From Bradyrhizobium sp. OK095 (GTDB lineage: Bacteria; Pseudomonadota; Alphaproteobacteria; Rhizobiales; Xanthobacteraceae), in the NCBI RefSeq assembly GCF_900109945.1, contig NZ_FOBX01000004.1:413027-477026 (forward strand): a DNA stretch of 64,000 nucleotides. Direction: 5' to 3'. A program made the position numbers and the translations under genes. The notes beneath the pieces were generated by a model. It worked only from the letters and a program-made list of their open reading frames with translations, was not told the origin of the DNA and did not search any database. This document shows, piece by piece, positions 9,922 through 18,025 of this stretch; positions within the stretch are counted from its first letter, which is position 1, and each line of letters starts with the position of its first letter.

Positions 9922-9931
9922 GGGGGGGCGG

Positions 9932-11800
9932 CTATCGCGGCGCTGCCAGCGGCAGGCTGACGTGAAACACGGCGCCTCCTGACGGCGTGTTTTCGGCCCA
10001 GATGCGCCCGCCATGTGCCTCGACGATGGTATGCGCGATCGAGAGACCTATGCCCATGCCTTGCGCCTTGGTCGTGAAAAACGGCTTGAAGATCTCGGTC
10101 ACCTTTTCCGCAAGGATGCCGTCGCCGGTATCGGCGATGGAGACAAGGGCCAGATTGCCGTCGGCGAGACTGGTCCGGCCGACGACGCGGCGCCGATCGT
10201 CCGGAAGATGGGCCACTGCATCCATGCCGTTCACGACGAGATTCAGGATGGCCTGCTGGAGCTGGACCTTGTCGCCTTTCACGCGGATGGCCGAGGACGA
10301 CGCCTCCGCCGCGAGTTCGACATCATGGGTCATGGCCTGCACGGAGAGGAAGCGAAACACCTCGGCGACCGTCGCATTGAGGTCGATCTCGCGCCGTTCG
10401 GTCGGGTCCCGCTTCAGAAACGAGCGTAGCCGGTCGATGATCTCGGCCGCCCGCTGATCGTCGCGGCGGATGTGGTCCAGTATGTCCCTGACCTCGCCGA
10501 GATCAGGAGCCGGACCCTGCAACACGTGCTGGGCCGTCTCGGCATTGATCAGGATAGCGGCGAGCGGCTGGTTCAGCTCGTGTGCGATCGAGGCGGTCAT
10601 CTCGCCCGCGGTCGCGCGGCGGTTCATGTGGGCGAGTTCCGACATGCGCTGGCGTGCCTCGACCTGGGCCAGGAAACGCAAGCGGCGCTCGCGCAGCAGA
10701 ATGGCGATCATCAGCCCCTGGACCAGCACTACGCTCGCGACGATCGTCGAGTGCCAGTAATATTGTTCCCAGAAGCTCGGTTCGCGGAAACGCACCTCGC
10801 TGCCTGGAGGCAGATTGGCTTGGTCCACGTTCCAGCGTTGCAGCTGTCGCCAGTCGAAGATCGGCTTCACGTTGTCCCCGCCGAAGGGCGCGATACGCGA
10901 CGGCGCTTCGCCATCGAGAATCCGCATCGCCACTTCGCCGGCTTCCCGGCCGATGATTTCGGGCAGCAGCAGGAAGCCGCCCACTCCCGATCGCCCCAGG
11001 AACGTATCGGACGTCATGATGATCGGGCGGTTCGCGCTCTCGGCGATTCGTGCGAGCGCCGAGGCGGGCGAATAATAGGTGCCTTCGCCGTCGGAATACA
11101 TGGCCGAGGTCAGGATCGCGGAGCGGGCGGGCAGGGAGGCGACCTGCTTGCGGACGTCACGCAGCACCGCATCGGACAGATCGGTGACCTCCAGACCGGG
11201 CATCGCGGCCGCGAAGTCCTGCTTCCAATGTCCATACACCAGCGGATTCTTCCAGGCGTCGCCGACGAGTACGACACGGGTCAGGTCGGGAACGATGGCG
11301 CGCGCTGCAGTCAGGAGATGGGTCGGCCTCACTCTGGCGAAGACGGCCGTCGTGTCGGGCAGGAACAGCGCACGCGTCTCGGGCAGGTCGGGCACGAAGC
11401 CGTACACGACAGGCGCGGCGGGCCAGATGTCCTGCTTGCGCTTTTGCAGGAATTTCGCCGATGCGACGCCGATCGACACGATGACGTCGATCGACCGGAG
11501 TGCATATTTGGTCTTGAGGTGACCGACCAGGCTCTCTTCGTAATCCGGTCCGGGGAAGCGGGCCAGATCGAGGCTCTCGCCGTAGATCACCGTGTCGCTC
11601 TTCCCGTTCTGTTTTGCGGCGGCACGGATGCCGGCAAAGATCTCCGAATAGAAGGGCGAGCGAAAATCGGCTTCTTCCAGAACCAGGATCGAACGCTGCC
11701 GCGGACCGTCGGCTGCGATGCATTCGCGCGACAGGGTTGCAAACAGGCAGACGATCAGGATGCGCGAGAGCCCGGTGATCATACGCATTGCTGGACTCAT
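9932..11800 (-). CDS. Sensor histidine kinase with ABC-type binding-protein sensor domain
   Basis: A 622-residue membrane kinase. A signal-anchor lies at residues 1-28. Residues 30-320 resemble the ABC substrate-binding protein family PF04392: two lobes, with stretches such as IDVIVSIGVASAKF and a C-lobe PIIMTSDTFLGR. A membrane helix lies at about 345-370 (TIVASVVLVQGLMIAILL). The H-box MTASIAHELNQPLAA places His at about 407, and an HATPase domain follows with NLVVNGMDAV, DTGDGI and GMGIGLSIAH. No receiver is present and no response regulator is adjacent. The open frame continues upstream to 12304, but that part is the antisense of another gene. The start at 11800 has AAAGCGGGG before it. 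Confidence 0.85.
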   Translation of the reverse strand: MSPAMRMITGLSRILIVCLFATLSRECIAADGPRQRSILVLEEADFRSPFYSEIFAGIRAAAKQNGKSDTVIYGESLDLARFPGPDYEESLVGHLKTKYALRSIDVIVSIGVASAKFLQKRKQDIWPAAPVVYGFVPDLPETRALFLPDTTAVFARVRPTHLLTAARAIVPDLTRVVLVGDAWKNPLVYGHWKQDFAAAMPGLEVTDLSDAVLRDVRKQVASLPARSAILTSAMYSDGEGTYYSPASALARIAESANRPIIMTSDTFLGRSGVGGFLLLPEIIGREAGEVAMRILDGEAPSRIAPFGGDNVKPIFDWRQLQRWNVDQANLPPGSEVRFREPSFWEQYYWHSTIVASVVLVQGLMIAILLRERRLRFLAQVEARQRMSELAHMNRRATAGEMTASIAHELNQPLAAILINAETAQHVLQGPAPDLGEVRDILDHIRRDDQRAAEIIDRLRSFLKRDPTERREIDLNATVAEVFRFLSVQAMTHDVELAAEASSSAIRVKGDKVQLQQAILNLVVNGMDAVAHLPDDRRRVVGRTSLADGNLALVSIADTGDGILAEKVTEIFKPFFTTKAQGMGIGLSIAHTIVEAHGGRIWAENTPSGGAVFHVSLPLAAPR

Positions 11801-11930
11801 CGCCCCGCTTTCGGTTGCAATCGGGCCTCCTCGACGAGGACGCACGCGAAAGCATACAAGCCGGACCTGGAGTTTCAACGGCAGGATGCGCGTCCGGTCC
11901 CGGTGACAAGCGGGACGGGACGAAGGGCCG

Positions 11931-12521
11931 CTACTTGAACGGATCCTGGATCGACGGCGACGATTGCCGGATGCGGCGCACGCTGACTGGCGTGCCGTCG
12001 GAGACGAACAGCAGCTCGTAGCGGCGGCCTTCGCTGTCGGTCGCCGAGCAGGTGACGTCGTTGACCTTTTTGGCGGCAAAATTGCCAGTCTGGCGGCAGA
12101 TGCCGGTTGAGGCCTGCTCGGCCGGCACCGGCAGGCCGTCGACCTTGGGCCGGTCCTTGGAATTGAGCAGCATGCGGTCGATCGGCAGCTCGTAGGAATT
12201 GTCGTCGGCCCGCTTGCCGTTCTCGCCGGAGAACGACACGACATGGTTCTCGTCGGTGGGATCGTCGACGGCGACCGCGAAATTGACCCGGCCCTTGTCG
12301 CCATGGGCGTAGGCCACCGTCTTGCAGTCGAAGGTGCGGCCTGCGACCTTCAGCGTCTTGCAATGGCCCGACATCAGCGCCAGCAGGTCGATGAGGGCGT
12401 TCTGCTGCGCCGGCGGATTGTTGACGGGGATCGCGGCGGAAGACTCGGCAAAACAAGGACTTGCCCAAGAACTTGCCAAGCTGACGAGGGTTGCGGCCAG
12501 AGCCGCTTTGCAAAGGCGCAT
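11931..12521 (-). CDS. Secreted protein of unknown function
   Basis: A 196-residue protein with a signal peptide (MRLCKAALAATLVSLASSW, cleavage near CFA-ES). The mature chain has cysteines around residues 54, 65, 142 and 156 that could pair in the periplasm. I do not recognise a family. The start at 12521 places the signal peptide at the N-terminus. A frame extending to 12680 would bury it. It is upstream of the sensor kinase in the same direction, with 130 bases between them, so a shared transcript is possible. Confidence 0.65.
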   Translation of the reverse strand: MRLCKAALAATLVSLASSWASPCFAESSAAIPVNNPPAQQNALIDLLALMSGHCKTLKVAGRTFDCKTVAYAHGDKGRVNFAVAVDDPTDENHVVSFSGENGKRADDNSYELPIDRMLLNSKDRPKVDGLPVPAEQASTGICRQTGNFAAKKVNDVTCSATDSEGRRYELLFVSDGTPVSVRRIRQSSPSIQDPFK

Positions 12522-12722
12522 CGTCAGGCTCGCGTGCCGGGGGCCACGGTCAAATCCCGTCCAACAACCATCGAACCCGAAATTGGTTGCGATCCCATTT
12601 GTGCTGCAAAACCCGACTGGAATACCACCGCGCCACCCCTGGCGATTCGTCCAAATCGCCCCATCCGTCCCGGCAGGCACTTGCCGTCAGGCCGATGTTT
12701 TTTTCGTGGCGGAGACGAAGGG

Positions 12723-13466
12723 TCACGCCGCCTGCTTCATGGTCCGTGCAAAAGCCGGATAAGTCTCGGCGAGCTCGTCGAGGATTTTTCCGCGCAGCAG
12801 TGCCAGGGTCGCGGGATCGGGCCGCTGCGTTTCCCGCACGATTTCCGGCTCCTGATAGGTGAAGCCGGTATTCTCCCTGATATCCGCCGGCGTGAAGGGC
12901 GGGTGCACCGAGCGCAGCGCGAACCCGCCCGCGTCGCGGTCGAAGTCGAACAGCGCCATGTTGGTCAGGAGCGCATATGGCCCGCCGCGGCGAGGGACCT
13001 CCGGCGTGATCGCCCGCGCGCTGACGAAATCGACCTTCGGCACCAGCACGCGCGGGGTGTGCTCCTCGCGAAACAGGATCACGCGCGGAATGAGGTGATA
13101 GAGATAGGCCGAGCCGAACGAGCCGGGCCAGCGCACGTCGGTCTTCGGATACTCGCCGGTGCCGACCAGATTGATGTTGCCCTGCCCGTCGATCTGGCCG
13201 CCGCCGAGGAAGAAGGCGTCGACGCGGCCTTGCGCCGCGCAGTCGAACAGCTCGATGCCGCCATTGGTGAAGAAATTATGCGCCTGCGATCCCAGGATCG
13301 AGACGCGCACCGGCGGCCTGCCGTCGCGCTGGTTGCGCGCGCGCAGCAGCATCGCGCCCGCCGCGGGGATCGGTGACGAGGCACCGACCGCGACGTGACT
13401 GATACCGTCGAGCAGGTCGGCGATGGCAGCGATCAGGGTTTCGCGCCGTTCGCGCTCAGTCGACAT
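12723..13466 (-). CDS. CoA-transferase subunit B (family I)
   Basis: A 247-residue subunit of a family I CoA-transferase, glutaconate/3-oxoacid type. Recognisable segments are NFFTNGGIELFD, VDAFFLGGGQIDGQGNINL and the C-terminal GFALRSVHPPFTPADI. Its ATG at 13466 overlaps the stop of the A subunit (ATGA), so the two are translated in step and form one enzyme. Related actinobacterial pairs (IpdAB) open rings of steroid intermediates, so transferase and hydrolase activities are both possible. The substrate is unknown. I could not place the catalytic glutamate with certainty. Confidence 0.82.
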   Translation of the reverse strand: MSTERERRETLIAAIADLLDGISHVAVGASSPIPAAGAMLLRARNQRDGRPPVRVSILGSQAHNFFTNGGIELFDCAAQGRVDAFFLGGGQIDGQGNINLVGTGEYPKTDVRWPGSFGSAYLYHLIPRVILFREEHTPRVLVPKVDFVSARAITPEVPRRGGPYALLTNMALFDFDRDAGGFALRSVHPPFTPADIRENTGFTYQEPEIVRETQRPDPATLALLRGKILDELAETYPAFARTMKQAA

Positions 13467-14284
13467 CAGGCGACCTGCTTGCGATGCGACAGGAAGGTCG
13501 AGAGATAGGCGCGAAAGCCGTCCTCGCTGCGCGCCATCGCCGCATAGCGCGCGATCTCGGCTTCGTCGGCCGGATATTCGTCCCACAGCGCCAGCGGCCA
13601 GGCGCCGCGCGTGGCGACTGCGATGGCATCGACATAGAGCGAGGGCAGCACGCCGGCGGCCGAGTCTTCTGTCTCCAGCAAATTGCGGTCGACGATGCGC
13701 TCGACGGTGACCAGCGTGCGTCTTGCGGCATAGGCGAGGTTGGCGAGTTCGCGGTGGCGGCCGATGCGGACATTGCCGGCGCGGTCGGCCTCGGGCGCAT
13801 GAAACAGCGCGACATCGGGACAGATCGCGGGCACCACGACCACCTTGCGGGCCTCGCCGACGGGACTGTCGATCACCTGCCAGTCGGGCCGCACCGCGAG
13901 CAGGTCGCTGCCGATGATGCCGGCGATCGGCATGAACGGCACGCCCTTCTGCGCGGCGAGAAGGCCAGCGAAGATCGCGGGGCAGGTGGAGTCGCGCAAT
14001 GCAAACGCGCCGCTCTTGACGCCGGCGGTGAAGCGCGGCGCGGCGCCGGCTTCGCCTAGCGACACCGCGCTGGTCTCGAGCGCGGCGATCGCGCCGGCGC
14101 CGATCAGGAGGTCGGCTTGAAGGCCGGAAATCGGCACGCAGATCAGCCTGAGATCGCGGATGCCGGTTTCGAGCAACGCCGCGGTCACCGCCATCGCCAC
14201 GCCGGAGCCGTCGACGGGAATGGCCAGCGACTGCCCCGACGTGACGCGCGCGGCCAGCGCCTCCAGCGCAACGATCTCGGTCAT
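13466..14284 (-). CDS. CoA-transferase subunit A (family I)
   Basis: A 272-residue alpha subunit, paired by a 4-base overlap with the B subunit downstream. Supporting features are the glycine-rich region KSGAFALRDSTCP, the PFMPIAGIIGSDLL segment usual in glutaconate CoA-transferase A-like proteins, and DVALFHAPEADRAGNVRIG. It should transfer CoA between a carboxylic acid and an acyl-CoA, or hydrolyse a cyclic acyl-CoA, in the cytosol. No thiolase or dehydrogenase is adjacent to reveal the pathway. The next gene upstream on the same strand is a TPR protein of unknown role. Confidence 0.82.
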   Translation of the reverse strand: MTEIVALEALAARVTSGQSLAIPVDGSGVAMAVTAALLETGIRDLRLICVPISGLQADLLIGAGAIAALETSAVSLGEAGAAPRFTAGVKSGAFALRDSTCPAIFAGLLAAQKGVPFMPIAGIIGSDLLAVRPDWQVIDSPVGEARKVVVVPAICPDVALFHAPEADRAGNVRIGRHRELANLAYAARRTLVTVERIVDRNLLETEDSAAGVLPSLYVDAIAVATRGAWPLALWDEYPADEAEIARYAAMARSEDGFRAYLSTFLSHRKQVA

Positions 14285-14318
14285 GGGCGTCCTCCGGTCT
14301 TGTTTTCCTTATCCTGCC

Positions 14319-15632
14319 TCAAGCCATCGCCGCCTGCCAGCGCTGATCACGAGGTGAAGCGCGGCGGTGCAGGCGGGCATCGAGCAGGCTGCGGGCGCGG
14401 GGGAGATCGCGGCTGCGCATCAGCGCCACGATGAAGGTGTCCTCGATCAACTCGCGCTGAGCGTGGCTGCCGCCGATGCGGACGACCTCGTCCAGCACGG
14501 GCGCGAGCGTTTGCGCGCAGGCCGCATAGTCCTCGTCGGCAAAGGCGGCCAGCGCGCGGCAGATCGCCGGGACCACGGGACCAGCCGGAAGCTTGCCCTC
14601 GGTGAGCCGCTGCTCGATCACGGCAAGCCGCGCGGCGAGCGCCTCACGGTTCTGCGTGGCAGCGGCGAACAGCGCCATGTGGACGTCGGCGAACGGCAGG
14701 CCCGATCTCGGAAACAGTTTTTGCGCGGCTGCGTCACCTTCGGCCCAGAGCTGCTTCGGCACGGCATGGCCGTAGGCCGAAAGGCGCCAGAGCAGCGAGG
14801 CGCCATCGGTGACGACGTTGAGCGGCGGCGCCTGCGTGGCCGAGGGCTGAAGCACGTCGGCATAGATCTCGAGCGCACGTGCGGCGTCGCCGTGTTCGAG
14901 CGCGCCGAGCGCCTGGTGCCAGAGGATATGGCCGTGCAGGATTCCGGCACGGCCGTAGGTCGGGAGCCATTCGTCGATGAGACGGTCGGCCGCCTCGATC
15001 GAGCCGTCCTCGTACATCGCATGCAGCACGGCGTGTGCGGCATGGGCATTCGCCCGGCGCAGGTCAAAACCGCGCTCGGTGACGCCGCGGCCGCGCGCGA
15101 CGTCGCCATTCTCGGTCATCGCCCAGCCGGACATGGTGAGGAACCACCAGTCCTCGCCATAATGCTGCGCGACGCGCTCGCACAGCTCATGCCGCGCGCG
15201 GTCGTGATCGGCCATGCCGGAGAAGGCGAACAGGCCGAAGGCGCCGAGCGGCAACGACAGCACCACGGCATCGCGCGGCCATGCCTCGATGTGCTTCAGC
15301 GTCGATGCGATCGCCTCGGGCAGCCGGCCCTCGATCGCAAGCGCTAGCGTCTCGACATGCGAGCGCTCACGCTCGGTGCCGCGCTTGGCAGCGCACTCGC
15401 GCGCGAGTGCCGCCTTCTGCCGTGCGAGATCGCCCTGCTGGTAGAAGGCGTGGATGCGGGCGCGCGCGATGTGGGCCAGCGCGAAATCCGGATCGGCCGC
15501 GATCGCGCGCTCCAGTGCCTCCGCCGCGCCGGTCCACCCCGCCAGCACGAGGTCGACGCCGTCGCGATAGGCGGACGCCGCCTCGTGCGAGGAGGTGGAG
15601 AGCGGCAGGCCGTAGCGGTCTTCGTGCGCCAT
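14319..15632 (-). CDS. TTC38-like tetratricopeptide repeat protein
   Basis: A 437-residue soluble protein made of helical repeats. Its layout matches the TTC38 family: an early AYRDGVDLVLAGW segment followed by ALERAIAADPDFALAH, then HVETLALAIEGRLPEA and a central HAAHAVLHAMYEDG segment with conserved histidines. There is no signal peptide. These proteins probably serve as scaffolds, and no enzymatic activity is established. It ends 34 bases before the CoA-transferase A start on the same strand, so cotranscription is likely. Confidence 0.75.
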   Translation of the reverse strand: MAHEDRYGLPLSTSSHEAASAYRDGVDLVLAGWTGAAEALERAIAADPDFALAHIARARIHAFYQQGDLARQKAALARECAAKRGTERERSHVETLALAIEGRLPEAIASTLKHIEAWPRDAVVLSLPLGAFGLFAFSGMADHDRARHELCERVAQHYGEDWWFLTMSGWAMTENGDVARGRGVTERGFDLRRANAHAAHAVLHAMYEDGSIEAADRLIDEWLPTYGRAGILHGHILWHQALGALEHGDAARALEIYADVLQPSATQAPPLNVVTDGASLLWRLSAYGHAVPKQLWAEGDAAAQKLFPRSGLPFADVHMALFAAATQNREALAARLAVIEQRLTEGKLPAGPVVPAICRALAAFADEDYAACAQTLAPVLDEVVRIGGSHAQRELIEDTFIVALMRSRDLPRARSLLDARLHRRASPRDQRWQAAMA

Positions 15633-15647
15633 CGTCGTCCCCCGTTG

Positions 15648-16670
15648 TTATGCCGTTCGTGCGCGGCGTCCTTCGATCGGGTAGGCCGGGTCGTTGTAGC
15701 CCGGCGTCGAGGGATGACCCGGCACGACCAGCTTGTCGATCAGCGCCTCGTCATCGGCGGTGAAACGATAGTCGAGCGCGCTGATGTAGCCGTCCCACTG
15801 CTCCTCGGTGCGGGGACCTGCGACGATCGACGAGACGAAAGCCGAGTTCAGCACCCAGCTGACCGCGAACTGGCCGGCGGTGATGCCTTTCCGCTCGGCA
15901 TGGGTCTTGATCTCCTGCGCGAGCTGAAGCGATTCCGGCCGCCATTCCGTTTGCATCATGCGGGTGTCGTTGCGGCCGGCACGCGTCTCCGTGTCCGGAG
16001 CGGCGTCCGGCTTGTACTTGCCGGTGAGCACGCCGCGCGCCAGCGGGCTATAGGGCACAATGCCGAGGCCGTAGTAGCTGCAGGCCGGAAAATGCTCGAC
16101 CTCGGGCATGCGGTTCATGGCGTTGTAATAGGGCTGGCTCACCGCGGGCCGGTCGATGCCGAGCCGGTCGCAGATGTTGCAGATCTCGGCGACGCGCCAG
16201 GCGCGGTAGTTCGAGACGCCGAAATAGCGGACCTTGCCGGCGCGGATCAGATCGCCCATCGCGCGCACGGTCTCTTCCAGCGGCGTCGCATGGTCTTCCT
16301 TGTGCAGATAATAGATGTCGATGTGGTCGGTGCCGAGCCGCTTCAGGCTCTCGTCGGCGGCCTGCAACACCCAGCGGCGCGACAGGCCGACGCGATTGGG
16401 ATCGTTGCCCATTCCATTGTTCATGGGGTTAGCGAGCTTTGTCGCGAGCACCCAGGCATGGCGGTTGTTGCCGATCGCGCGTCCCACGACCTCTTCGGAT
16501 GCGCCCTTCGAATAGGCGTCCGCGGTGTCGATGAAATTGATGCCGGCTCCGTGTGCCTTGTCGATGATCCGCTTTGATGCGGCCTCGTCCGTGGGGCCGC
16601 CGAACATCATGGTGCCCAGACAGATCGGCGAAACCTTCAGGCCAGTGCGGCCGAGCTGGCGGTATTGCAT
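15648..16670 (-). CDS. Aldo/keto reductase
   Basis: A 340-residue NADPH-dependent reductase with a TIM-barrel fold. The catalytic Asp and Tyr are in FIDTADAYSKG near residues 50-60. The lysine follows in VLATKLANP, and the histidine is in IDIYYLHKED. The C-terminal cofactor-binding part includes VSSIVAGPRTEEQW. It reduces aldehydes or ketones, with no indication of the natural substrate. It is the first gene of a minus-strand run ending with the CoA-transferase genes. A palindromic repeat lies directly upstream. Confidence 0.9.
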   Translation of the reverse strand: MQYRQLGRTGLKVSPICLGTMMFGGPTDEAASKRIIDKAHGAGINFIDTADAYSKGASEEVVGRAIGNNRHAWVLATKLANPMNNGMGNDPNRVGLSRRWVLQAADESLKRLGTDHIDIYYLHKEDHATPLEETVRAMGDLIRAGKVRYFGVSNYRAWRVAEICNICDRLGIDRPAVSQPYYNAMNRMPEVEHFPACSYYGLGIVPYSPLARGVLTGKYKPDAAPDTETRAGRNDTRMMQTEWRPESLQLAQEIKTHAERKGITAGQFAVSWVLNSAFVSSIVAGPRTEEQWDGYISALDYRFTADDEALIDKLVVPGHPSTPGYNDPAYPIEGRRARTA

Positions 16671-16719
16671 GGGCTATGTCCTTGCTGCTTTTTGTGGAGG
16701 CAGCATAGCCAGCTACCGC

Positions 16720-16800
16720 CGTCATTGCGAGCGCAGCGAAGCAATCCAGAGCTGCGTCCGCGGAGAGATTCTGGATGGCTTCGTTGCGCTCGCAATGACG
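16720..16800. repeat. Intergenic palindromic repeat, family A
   Basis: Two arms of about 31 bases (16720-16750 and 16770-16800) are nearly perfect inverted repeats. The outer sequence is CGTCATTGCGAGCGCAGCGA and the inner end is AATCCAGA. The structure would form a long hairpin in RNA or single-stranded DNA. A divergent relative is at 38091-38172. Confidence 0.9.
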
Positions 16801-16830
16801 CGGAGAAGGCAGTGTGAGCCCTGACTGCGC

Positions 16831-17268
16831 CTACTCCGGCCCTCTCAGAATCTTGAACACGCCATTCGCCATCACCACGCAGCGGTCGTCCACGCTGACC
16901 TCCGTGCTCATGAAGATCAGGCTGCGGGTCGAGCGCACCACGCGCGGGCGGGAGATCAGGATGTCGCCGATCTTGCCGGCTTCGACGAAATGGGTGTCGA
17001 GCTGCACAGTCGCCATGAATTCCTTGCCGGAGGTGTAGCGGGCGGTCATGCCGCAGGTGCGGTCGGCAAAGGTCATCATCACGCCGCCCTGGACCATGCC
17101 GCGGCGGTTGTGGTGCTTGTCTTCGGTCGCAAGCGCAAATTCGAACTGGCCGTCGACCTTGCGCTCCCACAAGGGGCCGATCAGGTGCATGAAGCCGGTG
17201 GTCTCGAGGATGCTCCAGCCCTCTGATTTGAGCCTTGCGGCGGCCTTGTTGGTCATCTCGTCGTCCAT
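16831..17268 (-). CDS. PaaI-type hotdog thioesterase
   Basis: A 145-residue single hotdog-fold protein of the PaaI/acyl-CoA thioesterase group. The characteristic helix region is HNRRGMVQGGVMMTFADR at about residues 53-70, with the second half ATVQLDTHFVEAGKIGD. It probably hydrolyses a small or aromatic acyl-CoA in the cytosol and would act as a homo-oligomer. It is a lone minus-strand gene. A second in-frame Met is at residue 5, and the exact start is not settled by the upstream sequence. Confidence 0.82.
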   Translation of the reverse strand: MDDEMTNKAAARLKSEGWSILETTGFMHLIGPLWERKVDGQFEFALATEDKHHNRRGMVQGGVMMTFADRTCGMTARYTSGKEFMATVQLDTHFVEAGKIGDILISRPRVVRSTRSLIFMSTEVSVDDRCVVMANGVFKILRGPE

Positions 17269-17327
17269 TCCTGTGCGGGCCTTGCGATCTCATTTCATCG
17301 GGGGCGGACGTGGTGTAGTCAAGCATC

Positions 17328-17954
17328 ATGAGATCGTTCGACGATGCCACACGGCGGAATATCGCGGCCGCCTGCGCGGCCTTCACGCGGCTGCCGGAAG
17401 ACGGAGCATCGCCGGCGCTGAAGCGCGCCGCGGTGGCGGTCGCGCTGACCGCAGCGGGTGAGGGCGATGACACCGCGTTTCTGCTCACGCTGCGTGCATC
17501 GCATCTGCGCGCGCATCGGGGGCAATGGGCTCTGCCGGGCGGACGTTGCGATGCCGACGAGACGCCGGTCGAGGCGGCGCTGCGCGAGCTCGACGAGGAG
17601 CTTGGCCTCCGCCTTACGGGCGTCGACGTGCTCGGCACGCTAGACGACTATCCGACGCGGTCGGGCTATCTGATCACGCCGGTCGTGGTCTGGGCCACGG
17701 ACAGCGCCGCGATCCGTCCGAACCCGGACGAGGTGGCTTCGGTCCACCGCATCGCGCTTGCCACCGTCGAGCGCGACGACGCCTTCGACTTCGTCGCGAT
17801 CCCCGAGAGCGCGCGCCGTGTCATCCGGTTCCATCATCAGATGAACCTGATCCACGCGCCGACGGCTGCGCTGATCTACCAGTTCCGCGAGGTGCTGGCG
17901 GGGCGGCAGACCCGCGTGGCCGAGCTGGAACAGCCGGTGTTCGCCTGGAAGTGA
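17328..17954 (+). CDS. Nudix hydrolase, CoA pyrophosphatase type
   Basis: A 208-residue Nudix protein. The Nudix box GGRCDADETPVEAALRELDE, continuing ELGL, fits GX5EX7REUXEEXGU. It is preceded by LLTLRASHLRAHRGQWALPGG, the motif that marks the CoA pyrophosphatase (NudL-like) subgroup. It would cleave CoA or acyl-CoA to 4-phosphopantetheine and 3',5'-ADP. It is divergent from the thioesterase gene across 59 bases, so the two could share a control region. Confidence 0.85.
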   Translation: MRSFDDATRRNIAAACAAFTRLPEDGASPALKRAAVAVALTAAGEGDDTAFLLTLRASHLRAHRGQWALPGGRCDADETPVEAALRELDEELGLRLTGVDVLGTLDDYPTRSGYLITPVVVWATDSAAIRPNPDEVASVHRIALATVERDDAFDFVAIPESARRVIRFHHQMNLIHAPTAALIYQFREVLAGRQTRVAELEQPVFAWK

Positions 17955-18025
17955 CGCAAGAGACAAAAAAAGAGGTAAACGGCTCGTTAACGTGACGGTT
18001 ACCGGATGCCTGCTAAGAGGGCAGC

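Noticed and set aside
11801..12304. N-terminal extension of the binding-protein-type sensor kinase
   Set aside because: The extension overlaps the antisense of a secreted protein gene, and a signal-anchor with a ribosome site begins at 11800.
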